A program made the position numbers and the translations under genes. The notes beneath the pieces were generated by a model. That model saw nothing but the letters and a program-made list of their open reading frames with translations, was not told where the DNA came from and did not search any database. Of a stretch of DNA of 64,000 nt, positions 17,859 to 30,206 are shown piece by piece. This stretch comes from Erythrobacter sp. Lineage in GTDB: Bacteria; Pseudomonadota; Alphaproteobacteria; Sphingomonadales; Sphingomonadaceae. Each line of letters opens with the position of its first letter. Positions within the stretch are counted from its first letter, which is position 1. The DNA lies in assembly GCA_024642335.1 (NCBI GenBank), contig JAHEBH010000005.1, positions 26,652 to 90,651 on the forward strand, written 5' to 3'.

Positions 17859-18698
17859 TCATAGATGGGCTTCGCGCTCTCGCCTCAGGAGCTCGGCCTT
17901 GATTTTCGTCCCATAGGCATAGCCCCCGAGCGACCCATCCGCTGCAATCACACGGTGGCATGGCACCAGCACCGCCACCGGATTCGCACCATTCGCCCCG
18001 CCGACAGCGCGGCTGGCCTTGCGCGTACAAACGGCAGCGGCGACCTCTGCATAGCTGCGCGTCTCGCCCGGTGGAATTGCACGCAATTGCGCCCAGACAC
18101 GCTGCTGGAAAGGCGTTCCCTCGACGTCGAGAGGAAGGTTGTTTCCCGTCGCAGGCCGTTCGATCACCTCGAGCACCTTTGCAGCAAGGTCTTGCGGCAC
18201 CGCACCTTCTGCCAACTCGGCATTGGGGAATTGCGCCTTGAGTTCGACCTCACCCTCATTGAAGGACAGGCGGCAGATGCCTTTCTCGGTCACGGCCAGC
18301 AGCGCAGGGCCGAGCGGCGTGTGCAGCACCGTCCAGCCGATCACCACACCCGCACCGCCCTTTCGCCAGGCCGATGGCGTCATGCCCAGCCGCGCCTGCA
18401 TGGCGGCATAAAAGCGCGCCGGACTCTCATACCCGGCATCATATATGGCGTCCGTCACCCGCTGGCCGTTCCTGAGCGCCGCCACGGCACGCTCTTCCCG
18501 GATCGCACGGGCAAAGGCGGCGGGGGAGAGGCCGGTCATCTGCTTGAACAGGCGCTGGAAATGGCTGGGCGAATAACCGACTGATTTGGCGAGCTCGGAC
18601 AAGGCGGGTGCCTTGCCTTCGCAATCGAGAAGGCGTGCTGCCTGCGCCACAGCCTTCTGGGTTTCCATGTTGATTTCAGGACTCGTCATGGCCGACAT
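17859..18698 (-). CDS. Ada-like bifunctional AraC regulator / O6-methylguanine-DNA methyltransferase
   Basis: A 279-residue protein. The N-terminal half is an AraC-type HTH domain (LAKSVGYSPSHFQRLFKQMTG), and the C-terminal half is a methylguanine methyltransferase with the acceptor Cys in LVPCHRVIAADG. It lacks the N-terminal methylphosphotriester (zinc Cys) domain of E. coli Ada, so methyl sensing must work differently. Three in-frame ATGs (18698, 18689, 18668) compete; 18698 has an AGG upstream. It repairs alkylated DNA and may control its own expression. It is convergent with priA and divergent from the protease gene. Confidence 0.88.
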   Translation of the reverse strand: MSAMTSPEINMETQKAVAQAARLLDCEGKAPALSELAKSVGYSPSHFQRLFKQMTGLSPAAFARAIREERAVAALRNGQRVTDAIYDAGYESPARFYAAMQARLGMTPSAWRKGGAGVVIGWTVLHTPLGPALLAVTEKGICRLSFNEGEVELKAQFPNAELAEGAVPQDLAAKVLEVIERPATGNNLPLDVEGTPFQQRVWAQLRAIPPGETRSYAEVAAAVCTRKASRAVGGANGANPVAVLVPCHRVIAADGSLGGYAYGTKIKAELLRREREAHL

Positions 18699-18766
18699 CT
18701 TAGGGCGGACCTGCTGAATTGCTTCTCGAATCTTGCGCTTGCCACTTGGGAGTGTGATGGAGGGGC

Positions 18767-20350
18767 ATGAAATCACATTTTTCCCTTTCTCGCCTGCTTG
18801 CGCTGGTCCTGTTCGCGACTTCATGGCTAGTCGCCGGCCCGGCCCATGCGGACCCTGCCGATATCGACGCTGCGGCGCGCGGTGTGGTTCGCGTCGTGGT
18901 TGTCGGGCGAGACGGGGAAACAGTCTTCCCGATCAGTCACGGAACCGGATTTGCGGTGGATGGGGAAACCATCGTCACCAATGCGCATGTTGTCGGGCCA
19001 GCCATCGAAGACCCCCGCCTGTCCATAGGTATTGTCCCCTCCGATGGCGGCGAGGCTGTTTATGGCCGGGTCCTTTCCGTCTCCCCGCGCAACGATCTGG
19101 CCTTGATCACCACCACCAGCCCCTTGCGCCTGCCGCCACTGACCATCGCGGGCAATCCGCCAGCCAATGCCGGCACTGTGACTGCGATCGGCTATCCGAT
19201 GAATGTCGACCAGGCGCAGGGGTTGGGGGAAGAGGACATCTTCCGCGCCCAGCCACCGGTGACCAGCCAGGGCTTCCTGTCCGGACGTCGCCCCAGCCGC
19301 GAATTCGATACCTTGCTGCACACTGCCCCCATCGCGCGCGGAAACAGCGGTGGACCGCTGGTGGATGAATGCGGCCGGCTGGTGGGCGTCAATTCCTTCG
19401 GTGCGGAGAGCCAGGGGACCGAAGCGGAGTTCTTCTTCGCGGTAACCGTGCGCGAATTGCTGCCTTTCCTGCGCGCGAACGAGGTGACGCCGCGCATCAA
19501 CTCCATGCCCTGCCGCAGCCTGGCAGTTCTCGATGCCGAAGAGCAGGAACGCCAGCGCCAGCGCCTGCAGGCAGCGCAAGCAGACGAGGAAGCCGACGAA
19601 CGGGCCCGGGCGCAGCGTAGCGCCGACATGCGCCGCGAGATCGAATTTGCCATGATGGATGAACGCGCCAATGGCATGGCGCTGAGCCTGCTGTGCTTTA
19701 TGCTCTTTGTCGGCAGCGCTGTCTTTGCCGTCGATGCGCATCGTCGCGGTGACTTTCGTGCGCGGTCATTTGGTGGATCGGCGGCACTTCTCGCTCTGGT
19801 CGGTTCAGGAATAGCTTGGCTCAGCCGCCCGAACTTCAATGAAGTCGAAGAACGGCTGGAAGAGCGGCTGCGCGACGAAATGGCTGCGGAGGACACCGGC
19901 GTGATCATCCCTGTCATCACCGAGGGCACACTTGCCTGTACGCTCGATGCCTCGCGCAGCCGGGTCCTGGGCGCGCCGGTCGAAAATCTGGAAATGGGCT
20001 GGAGAGACGGAGGCTGCATCAACGGCCAGACCCAATTCGGCCTGACCGGAGACGAATGGAGCCGGGTGCTGGTACCCGCCAACGAGGAAGCCGTTTCCAT
20101 CAGCCGCTATAATGAAAGCACCGGCGAATATATTGTCGAGCGCTATTTGCTCGATCGCAACGCCATGGGCGAAGCACGCGCCGCGAGGGCACAGATCCAG
20201 GCCCCGTCGTGCGACAGCGGTGAAGAGGCCGCGAGGATTCTTGGCGACCAGCAGCTGTCCATCGTCGCCTCGCTGCCGCCACTCCCCAATGAACGGTTTG
20301 TCTACAGTTGCAATCTTGTGCCTGAGGCGAAATCGACAGCGCCGGAATAG
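18767..20350 (+). CDS. Exported trypsin-like serine protease with a membrane-anchored C-terminal part
   Basis: A 527-residue protein with a signal peptide (cut near AHA-DP, residue 28). The protease domain has the triad His74 (TNAHVVG), Asp110 (RNDLALI) and Ser194 (RGNSGGPL), like HtrA/DegP proteases, but no PDZ domain follows. Instead there is a charged coiled coil rich in Glu, Arg and Gln (about 255-300), two hydrophobic segments near 307-355, and a C-terminal periplasmic domain with spaced cysteines. It probably acts in the periplasm in envelope quality control. GGAGGGG precedes the ATG. Confidence 0.8.
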   Translation: MKSHFSLSRLLALVLFATSWLVAGPAHADPADIDAAARGVVRVVVVGRDGETVFPISHGTGFAVDGETIVTNAHVVGPAIEDPRLSIGIVPSDGGEAVYGRVLSVSPRNDLALITTTSPLRLPPLTIAGNPPANAGTVTAIGYPMNVDQAQGLGEEDIFRAQPPVTSQGFLSGRRPSREFDTLLHTAPIARGNSGGPLVDECGRLVGVNSFGAESQGTEAEFFFAVTVRELLPFLRANEVTPRINSMPCRSLAVLDAEEQERQRQRLQAAQADEEADERARAQRSADMRREIEFAMMDERANGMALSLLCFMLFVGSAVFAVDAHRRGDFRARSFGGSAALLALVGSGIAWLSRPNFNEVEERLEERLRDEMAAEDTGVIIPVITEGTLACTLDASRSRVLGAPVENLEMGWRDGGCINGQTQFGLTGDEWSRVLVPANEEAVSISRYNESTGEYIVERYLLDRNAMGEARAARAQIQAPSCDSGEEAARILGDQQLSIVASLPPLPNERFVYSCNLVPEAKSTAPE

Positions 20351-20368
20351 TCTTTCCCAACCGCTGAC

Positions 20369-20397
20369 TTGCATCGCTGCCACCCCGGTGCTAGGCG
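20369..20397 (+). promoter_or_regulatory. Candidate promoter for the atp operon
   Basis: TTGCAT (20369-20374), a 17-bp spacer and TAGGCG (20392-20397) lie about 92 nt upstream of the atpH start. The GCTAGGCG block also resembles the GCTAnAwC -10 form described for Caulobacter housekeeping promoters. This is the best candidate in the 138-bp gap after the protease gene, but the -10 is weak. Confidence 0.3.
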
Positions 20398-20488
20398 CGC
20401 GCCAACCTTGCCGGGACCAACCCGTTTGCGTCCACTTTACGGCAAGAGAAATCTTTCGTTTTCGGTAACCTCACAAGGGACCATTCGC

Positions 20489-21046
20489 GTGGAGCTTTCC
20501 GCCGGTATTAAGGCAAGCCTAGCCGGGCGTTATGCATCGGCACTCTTCGATCTCGCAAGCGAGGCGGGGACGGTCACGACCGTCGAATCCGACCTTGAGA
20601 AGCTTGCGGCGGCGCTGGCCGAATCGGGTGAACTTCGCGCCCTCATCAAGAACCCGGAAGTAAGCCGCAGCCAACTGGGCAAGGTCATGGGCGGCATTGC
20701 CGACTATCTCGGCCTGTCCGGCCTGACGACCAACTTCCTTGGCGTGCTGGCCGAGAATCGCCGCGTGGCAGACCTGCCCGCCATGATTCGCGCCTTTGCC
20801 GCAATCGCTGCAGCCCAGCGCGGCGAGGTGAATGCCGAAGTCGCCAGCGCCCACCCGTTGAGCGAAGCCCAGCTGGCCGAGCTCGAAGCAAAGCTGCGCG
20901 CCCGCGAAGGCCGCACCGTCAAACTGAAATCACGCGTCGATCCCGGCCTTCTGGGCGGGCTCGTTGTCACCATTGGATCGAAGCGCATCGACAGCTCGAT
21001 CCGCACCCGTCTCAACTCGCTTGCGCAAGCAATGAAGAGCGCCTGA
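20489..21046 (+). CDS. atpH: ATP synthase F1 subunit delta
   Basis: A 185-residue peripheral stalk subunit that joins the F1 head to the b subunits. [14 protein letters not shown] is the N-terminal helical domain signature, and [21 protein letters not shown] the conserved C-terminal segment. The GTG at 20489 is chosen: AAGGGA lies 9 nt upstream, and the residues before it (from an ATG at 20369) look random. First gene of atpHAGDC; the Fo genes are not here, as is usual in alphaproteobacteria. Confidence 0.94.
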   Translation: MELSAGIKASLAGRYASALFDLASEAGTVTTVESDLEKLAAALAESGELRALIKNPEVSRSQLGKVMGGIADYLGLSGLTTNFLGVLAENRRVADLPAMIRAFAAIAAAQRGEVNAEVASAHPLSEAQLAELEAKLRAREGRTVKLKSRVDPGLLGGLVVTIGSKRIDSSIRTRLNSLAQAMKSA

Positions 21047-21069
21047 AAGCTCACTTGAAAGGCTGATAA

Positions 21070-22599
<1,530 letters not shown>

Positions 22600-22630
22600 G
22601 CCTGAACAGAGACCAATCTAGGGAGCCATC

Positions 22631-24977
<2,347 letters not shown>

Positions 24978-24982
24978 GCGAC

Positions 24983-25240
24983 ATGGCACTCCACTTCGAA
25001 CTCGTAACCCCGGCCAGGCTGGTCCGCTCTGAAGATGTCCACATGGTGGTCGTCCCCGGTGCGGAAGGCGAATTCGGCGTGCTGGAAGGCCATGCGCCCT
25101 TCATGTCGACCATCCGCGACGGTGCGGTGCAGGTTTACAAGACCGCCGGCGGCGAGCCGGAGAGCATCGAGGTCAAGGGCGGATTTGCCGAGGTAGGCGA
25201 GAACGGCCTGACGGTTCTGGCCGAACACGTCGAAGGCTGA
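24983..25240 (+). CDS. atpC: ATP synthase F1 subunit epsilon (short form)
   Basis: An 85-residue rotor subunit that couples gamma to the c-ring. It contains the N-terminal beta sandwich ([32 protein letters not shown]) and ends shortly after it at AEHVEG. The C-terminal helical hairpin of ~45 residues found in E. coli epsilon is missing, so it cannot give the usual epsilon inhibition. Short epsilon proteins are known in some alphaproteobacteria. Last gene of the operon, followed by a strong terminator. Confidence 0.93.
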   Translation: MALHFELVTPARLVRSEDVHMVVVPGAEGEFGVLEGHAPFMSTIRDGAVQVYKTAGGEPESIEVKGGFAEVGENGLTVLAEHVEG

Positions 25241-25262
25241 TCGCCCCGACAACCGTTACAAG

Positions 25263-25289
25263 AAGGGCGCCCGCTGCGGCGCCCTTTTT
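25263..25289 (+). terminator. Rho-independent terminator of the atp operon
   Basis: A perfect 9-bp stem AAGGGCGCC / GGCGCCCTT (25263-25271 and 25278-25286) with a CGCTGC loop, followed by a T-run ending at 25289. It starts 23 nt after the atpC stop and abuts the stop of the convergent HNH gene, so it may also help end that transcript. Confidence 0.9.
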
Positions 25290-25570
25290 CATGCTCGTCC
25301 TGTACGCGTCGGCGCGTGGAAGTCGGGCGGCTTGCCTGCTATCCATTTGAGGAACTTGGCAACCTCCGCATGTTCGCGGACCGTCGCCACATCCTCTCCC
25401 ATGCGCGACAATTGCGCATTGGTGAAGTGGGCATGGATCGTGCGGTGGCAGATCGGGTGCACATTGACGGTTATCCGCCCCTTCTTCGCTTTGGGGATTG
25501 GGTGGTGGATCTCCGTCATGCTGCCCAACGGCCTGCCACAGAGCCAGCAGGATGGAGCCTCGCCGGTCAT
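25289..25570 (-). CDS. Small HNH-type nuclease-like protein
   Basis: A 93-residue protein with a CxxC pair (Cys8 and Cys11 in CWLCGRPL), a paired His in EIHHPIPKAKKG, and HPICHRTIHAHF near the middle. This pattern matches the zinc-finger HNH endonuclease fold (EIHHPIPK in place of the classical H-N-H order). Standalone small HNH proteins are common in bacteria; their roles are often unknown. The ATG at 25570 overlaps the EamA stop by 4 nt (ATGA), so it is translated with the transporters upstream. A longer start at 25609 would run into that gene. Confidence 0.65.
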   Translation of the reverse strand: MTGEAPSCWLCGRPLGSMTEIHHPIPKAKKGRITVNVHPICHRTIHAHFTNAQLSRMGEDVATVREHAEVAKFLKWIAGKPPDFHAPTRTGRA

Positions 25571-26466
25571 CGTTCTTGCGTCGATGCAAGAATGCGGCCG
25601 TCCCACCACAGGATCATGCCTGCCACCACAATGATTGCCGCACCGGCCAGCGTCGCCAGATCCGGAACATTGTCGAACACCAGCCAGCCGAGCGCCGATG
25701 CGGTGATGAGTTGCACATAGGTGGCAGGCGCAATCGTAGCCGCCCCCGCCCTGGTCGTGCCGTAGTATATCAGCGCATGGCCGACGGTTCCGGTGATCGC
25801 CACCAGCACCGATCGCAACACTACCGTCCAGTCAGGCAAGGAAAGGGCGAACATCGCCACGCCGCTGGCATGTCCAATGAAGCTGAACGGAACCAGAAAT
25901 CCTGCGGTCCCTGCAGCCACGAAAAATTGCATGGACAGCACGCTGCCTCTTCCTGCTGCGGCGCGATTGGCGATCACCAGAAGGCTCATCCCCAGCGCCG
26001 TTCCCAGCGGCAGAAGGCCCGCCCAACCCAGCGCGAGAACATTCGGTCGCAGGATCACCAGCACACCTGCAAAGGCTGTTGCGATCGCAACCCAGGTGAC
26101 TGGGCGTACTTTCTCTCCCAACAGCGGCCCGCTGAGCAGGGCAGTGAAGGCTGGTGCCACAAACGCTATCGAGATGGCGGTAGTCAACGGCATGATGAAC
26201 ACGGCCGAGAAGAAGCAGAGGGTGGCCAGCGCCAGGCTTGCACCGCGTGCCAGTTGCAGCAGCGGATGCTCGGTCTTGAGGGCCCTTCTTCCCTCGCGAA
26301 GCGTCAGCAGAAGCCCCAGGAATACTGCTCCGATGCAAAACCGCAGGGCCGCAAACGCCAGCGGGGACCAGTTTCCCGACACGGTCTTGGTGACCGTATC
26401 GCCAAGCGAGAACAGCGCGAAGCCGGCAATCGCCGCTGCCAGGCCCACTCTTTCATCGCGAAGCAT
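25567..26466 (-). CDS. EamA/DMT family transporter (copy 1)
   Basis: A 299-residue drug/metabolite transporter with about ten hydrophobic segments in two EamA repeats: the first begins AGFALFSLGDTVTK, the second near the ARAGAATIAPATYVQL region. These proteins export small metabolites; the substrate cannot be inferred. It lies 6 nt downstream of a paralogue with the same layout (compare GTARAGAGTIAPMTYGQLLM in copy 2), so the two arose by tandem duplication and may work together or as a pair. Confidence 0.85.
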   Translation of the reverse strand: MLRDERVGLAAAIAGFALFSLGDTVTKTVSGNWSPLAFAALRFCIGAVFLGLLLTLREGRRALKTEHPLLQLARGASLALATLCFFSAVFIMPLTTAISIAFVAPAFTALLSGPLLGEKVRPVTWVAIATAFAGVLVILRPNVLALGWAGLLPLGTALGMSLLVIANRAAAGRGSVLSMQFFVAAGTAGFLVPFSFIGHASGVAMFALSLPDWTVVLRSVLVAITGTVGHALIYYGTTRAGAATIAPATYVQLITASALGWLVFDNVPDLATLAGAAIIVVAGMILWWDGRILASTQER

Positions 26467-26472
26467 TGCGCA

Positions 26473-27369
26473 TCATTTCTTGCTCGCTGAGCGGTTGCGG
26501 CTGTCATGCCAGAGATAGAGGCCCGCCCCGATGATGATGGCCGCGCCCACCAGGGCCAGTCCGTCCGGTCTGTCCATAAAGAAGATCCACCCGAGCGCTA
26601 CGGCCATCAGCAATTGCCCATATGTCATGGGCGCGATCGTGCCCGCCCCTGCCCTCGCCGTTCCCATATAGATCAGCCACTGTGCCAGCGTGGCGGAGAG
26701 GCCGATAAAGGCGCATCGCGCGACAATGGACCAGTGCGGCCAGCTCATCGCAAAGCCTTCCAAACCCGAGAAATGACCCAGTGTCGTCGCCACCAGCAGG
26801 AAGATCATAGCCGTGACCGACATGTAATATTGCATGGCCATGATACTTGCCCGCCCATGCACCTTGCGATTGGTGATGATGACCACGGCCATGCCGGTCG
26901 CCCCCATCAGCGGGAACATTACCCCCCAGCCTGCGCTCTCGAAACTGGGGCGCAGCACGATGAACACGCCGATGAAGGCGGCGACTGTCGCGATCCATGT
27001 GCTCCTGCGCGCCTTCTCTCCCAGGAAAACCATGGCTAGCAGCGCGGTGATGATCGGCTGGGTAAAGGCGATGGTCGTCGCTTCTGACAAGGGCATGATC
27101 CACACGGCCAGGAACATGCCGATGGCGGACATGCTGATCGATATGCCGCGCAACCATTGCAGCCTGTCCTTGGGCAGTGCGAGCGCGCCGATGCCTTCCT
27201 GTCGTACGAGCAGGACGCACAGCAATGCGGTACCCACGACATAGCGCGTCGCCGCCATCGCAGGTGCCGGCCATTCACCCGCCATCCCCTTGATGATCGC
27301 ATCGCCGATGGAGAGCGTGCAAAAGCCCGCCAGCGCATAGAGCAATCCGGCACGGTCAGAATGTTGCAT
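26473..27369 (-). CDS. EamA/DMT family transporter (copy 2)
   Basis: A 298-residue membrane transporter, paralogous to the downstream gene. It begins MQHSDRAGLLYALAGFCTL, and the shared second repeat shows TARAGAGTIAPMTYGQLL. The ATG at 27369 is preceded by AGGGGG; an earlier Met at 27426 gives a polar leader without membrane character. Ten hydrophobic segments are visible. Substrate unknown. It heads the EamA-EamA-HNH run. Confidence 0.85.
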   Translation of the reverse strand: MQHSDRAGLLYALAGFCTLSIGDAIIKGMAGEWPAPAMAATRYVVGTALLCVLLVRQEGIGALALPKDRLQWLRGISISMSAIGMFLAVWIMPLSEATTIAFTQPIITALLAMVFLGEKARRSTWIATVAAFIGVFIVLRPSFESAGWGVMFPLMGATGMAVVIITNRKVHGRASIMAMQYYMSVTAMIFLLVATTLGHFSGLEGFAMSWPHWSIVARCAFIGLSATLAQWLIYMGTARAGAGTIAPMTYGQLLMAVALGWIFFMDRPDGLALVGAAIIIGAGLYLWHDSRNRSASKK

Positions 27370-27528
27370 GCAGAGAGCGCCCCCTTCTTGTGGTGACGAC
27401 TTACGCGCTGCACTGGCGCGGGGCAAACAAAGCTTGGCTGGCGTGCCGTAGTTTTACCAATCGTTAAATCATCATGCTTAACAAAGCCCTATTGAGCAGG
27501 CGGTTAGGCCTGCACGCCTGGGGGCCCG

Positions 27529-28554
27529 ATGACCAAGCTGATTATCCAGATTCCGTGCCTGAACGAAGCCGAGAGCCTGCCGGAGACCCTTGCCGCCCTC
27601 CCCCGGCGGATAGAGGGCGTGGACGTGATCGAATATCTCGTGATCGACGATGGCAGCAGCGACGATACGGCACAGGTGGCCCGCCAGTGGGGCGTCCACC
27701 ATATCGTGCGCCATCGCCGCAATCGCGGCCTTGCGGCCGCTTTCTGCAGCGGAATCGATGCCGCATTGGCGGCCGGCGCGGACATCATCGTCAATACCGA
27801 TGCCGACGGGCAGTATGAGGGAGCAGACATTGCCTTGCTGGTGCAGCCGGTCCTGCGCGGAGAGGCGGATATTGTCCTGGGTGACCGCGGAGTGGCCGAC
27901 AATGCCCATTTCGGGCCGTTCAAGCGCCTGCTCCAGCGCCTGGGTAGCGCCGTCGTGCAGAAGCTCGCCGGCACGCAGGTGAACGATGCAGTCAGCGGAT
28001 TTCGCGCGATCAGCCGCGATGCCGCGCGCCGGATCAATATCACCACCGAGTTTTCCTATACCACCGACATGCTGATCCAGGCAGGTCGCAAGCGTATGGC
28101 TATCAAGACGGTGCCGATCCGCACGCATGCCACCATGCGCCCGTCACGCCTGTTCAAGTCCATCCCACGCTTCATCAGCCAGACCGGCGTGACAATCCTG
28201 CGCGCCTACACCACGCACAATGCCCTGCGTGTCTTTGTCGGCTCGGGACTGGTGACCGCGCTCATCGGTGCCATTCCGATTGTGCGTTTCATGTGGTTCT
28301 GGCTGAATGGCGATGGCAGCGGCCACCTCCAGTCGCTGATCATCGGCGGCGCCCTGCTGATGCTGGGGACGATCATGGCTGTCATGGGCGTTCTGGCAGA
28401 CCTGATTGCCACCAATCGCAAGCTGCTGGAAATGAACTTGCAGAAAATGCGTGAGTTGGAGGAAGTGATCACCGCGCGTGACAGCGCGGCCAGGTCGCCC
28501 AAGACGAAACCGCGCCTTGTGCCTGAAGGCAAGGAGCGAAAGGCGGCGTCATGA
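27529..28554 (+). CDS. Family 2 glycosyltransferase with C-terminal membrane segments
   Basis: A 341-residue enzyme. The GT-A fold shows IIQIPCLNEAESLPETL, a DDGSSDDT nucleotide-sugar motif and the metal-binding NTDADGQY. Two hydrophobic segments near 228-250 and 264-290 anchor it to the membrane, as in polyprenyl-phosphate sugar transferases. It probably loads a sugar onto a lipid carrier for the adjacent GT-C enzyme, whose ATG overlaps its stop (ATGA). The GTTAA-N10-TTAAC dyad at 27463-27482 lies in its promoter region. Confidence 0.88.
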   Translation: MTKLIIQIPCLNEAESLPETLAALPRRIEGVDVIEYLVIDDGSSDDTAQVARQWGVHHIVRHRRNRGLAAAFCSGIDAALAAGADIIVNTDADGQYEGADIALLVQPVLRGEADIVLGDRGVADNAHFGPFKRLLQRLGSAVVQKLAGTQVNDAVSGFRAISRDAARRINITTEFSYTTDMLIQAGRKRMAIKTVPIRTHATMRPSRLFKSIPRFISQTGVTILRAYTTHNALRVFVGSGLVTALIGAIPIVRFMWFWLNGDGSGHLQSLIIGGALLMLGTIMAVMGVLADLIATNRKLLEMNLQKMRELEEVITARDSAARSPKTKPRLVPEGKERKAAS

Positions 28555-30206
28555 ACGCCACCGCGGCTGTCACGGCTGCCCCGACCACGGGTGATCGCAA
28601 TTCCCGCTTTGCCGCGGACAGTACAGCCTGGCCGCTGCTCGCGCTGGGCCTGATTCTGGTCATGCAATTCACGCTGATGTTTACCCGCGCGATCAATTGG
28701 GACGAATTCTGGTTCTATTACCACATTGCCGAATTTTCCCGCGGCACCCTCGAGCAACCGCTGCAAACGATCCATGTGCGACTGTTTGCCTGGCTTCCCG
28801 GAATGGCAGGGAACACGGTGGACAAGATCGTTATTGGCCGGATGGCCATGCTGGCCTGCGAGGTGGTTACGCTTGGCGCGATCTACCTCATGGCGCGGCG
28901 TTTTGTTGACAAGGCGCCTGCCCTGCTCGCGCCCTTGCTTTATGTCTCGGCAGGATTCGTGTTCCAACACGGATTCTCGTTCCGCACCGATCCGATGGCA
29001 ACTGCATGCCTCATGGTCTCGCTCGCCATCCTGCTGCGGTCACGGCTGGACGTGAAGGCACTCGCCGCGTTCGCGCTGCTCGTGGCGCTGGCCGGCATGA
29101 TTACCATCAAGATCGCCCTCTACGCTCCCGCCTTTATCGGCATCGCCTGGCTGCGTTGGAGCGAAACGGGCTATTCCAAGGGCTCTGCCCTGCGGCTCGT
29201 TTTGGCTGCTGCCGGAACGGTGGCGGCATTTGCTGCGATCTACAGCTGGCACGCGCAGGGACTTTCAGCTCCTGCCAACGGAGCGGGCATGGCCAGCTCC
29301 GCATCACAATCGATGTTCTTCCTCGGTATCCCGCCCTTCTGGCACATTGCCCTCAAAGGTGTGGCCTTCTCGATCAGCCTTTCGATCATGATCGCTATCA
29401 CGCCGGCGCTGATCCGGCGCTCCGACGCGCCGCTGGCAGAAAAGCTGGCGCTGGCAGGCCTGTGGCTGCCCGTACTGACGCCGCTCTTCTACCTCAACAC
29501 GCTGGCCTATTTTTACGCCTTCATCCTGGCACCCGTGGCAGTGGCCTGCGCCCCGGCCATCAGCTCGGTCCTGCAACGCTATTCGGTCAAGGTCCTCTCG
29601 CTCGTGGTGCTGGTCATCACCTCCGGCATCTTCCTGGTTGAGGACCGCGCGGTAATTGATCGCCAGAAGCAGGTGGTGGAAGCGGGAGAAAGGATACTGC
29701 CGCAAGGTGCCGCCTATTTCGATTTCAACGGCATGCTCGTGCACTTCACCAAGGCCAATGATTTCCTCAGCTCATGGGGCCTGGTGCAATACGCCCAGCG
29801 CGGCGCCAATGACTATCGCAACACGATGACGCAGCGGCCCGTGCCCGTCCTGCTGGCCAATGTCGAGGTTCTGGAAGATGTGATGGCGGGCCGCCCTACT
29901 CTGTTCAGCGATGCCGACGTCGCCGCATTGCGCGGAAGCTACATTCACCATTGGGGGCCTTTTTTCGTGGCCGGCAAGCAGGTGAACGCACCACAGCAGG
30001 TGGAGGAAGAATTCCTCGTACCCGGCACCTACAGGATCGAGGATGGCCTGCTATCTGTTGACGGCCAAAGCTACACGGCAGGCGAAACGCTGGAGATCAG
30101 TCGCGGTTGGCATACGCTGCAAGGCACCGCTACCCTGCGCTGGGGCGATGCGCGCCTAATGCCCGACAGAAGCTGGGATGGCGGCCCGCTCTACGTCAAG
30201 TTCTGA
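28551..30206 (+). CDS. GT-C type membrane glycosyltransferase (GT39/ArnT-like)
   Basis: A 551-residue protein with about ten membrane segments in the first ~350 residues and a soluble C-terminal domain of ~190 residues. The first extracytoplasmic loop holds NWDEFWFYYHI, whose Asp-Glu pair fits the GT-C catalytic motif (D-E or D-D after the first membrane helix). Such enzymes transfer sugars from a lipid-phosphate donor in the periplasm. It overlaps the GT2 gene by 4 nt, which supports a donor-acceptor pair. Its stop overlaps the convergent flippase by 16 nt. Confidence 0.7.
   Translation: MNATAAVTAAPTTGDRNSRFAADSTAWPLLALGLILVMQFTLMFTRAINWDEFWFYYHIAEFSRGTLEQPLQTIHVRLFAWLPGMAGNTVDKIVIGRMAMLACEVVTLGAIYLMARRFVDKAPALLAPLLYVSAGFVFQHGFSFRTDPMATACLMVSLAILLRSRLDVKALAAFALLVALAGMITIKIALYAPAFIGIAWLRWSETGYSKGSALRLVLAAAGTVAAFAAIYSWHAQGLSAPANGAGMASSASQSMFFLGIPPFWHIALKGVAFSISLSIMIAITPALIRRSDAPLAEKLALAGLWLPVLTPLFYLNTLAYFYAFILAPVAVACAPAISSVLQRYSVKVLSLVVLVITSGIFLVEDRAVIDRQKQVVEAGERILPQGAAYFDFNGMLVHFTKANDFLSSWGLVQYAQRGANDYRNTMTQRPVPVLLANVEVLEDVMAGRPTLFSDADVAALRGSYIHHWGPFFVAGKQVNAPQQVEEEFLVPGTYRIEDGLLSVDGQSYTAGETLEISRGWHTLQGTATLRWGDARLMPDRSWDGGPLYVKF

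Noticed and set aside
27463..27482. GTTAA-N10-TTAAC dyad before the GT2 gene, considered as a CtrA site
   Set aside because: CtrA sites need TTAA-N7-TTAA; the 10-bp spacing does not fit.
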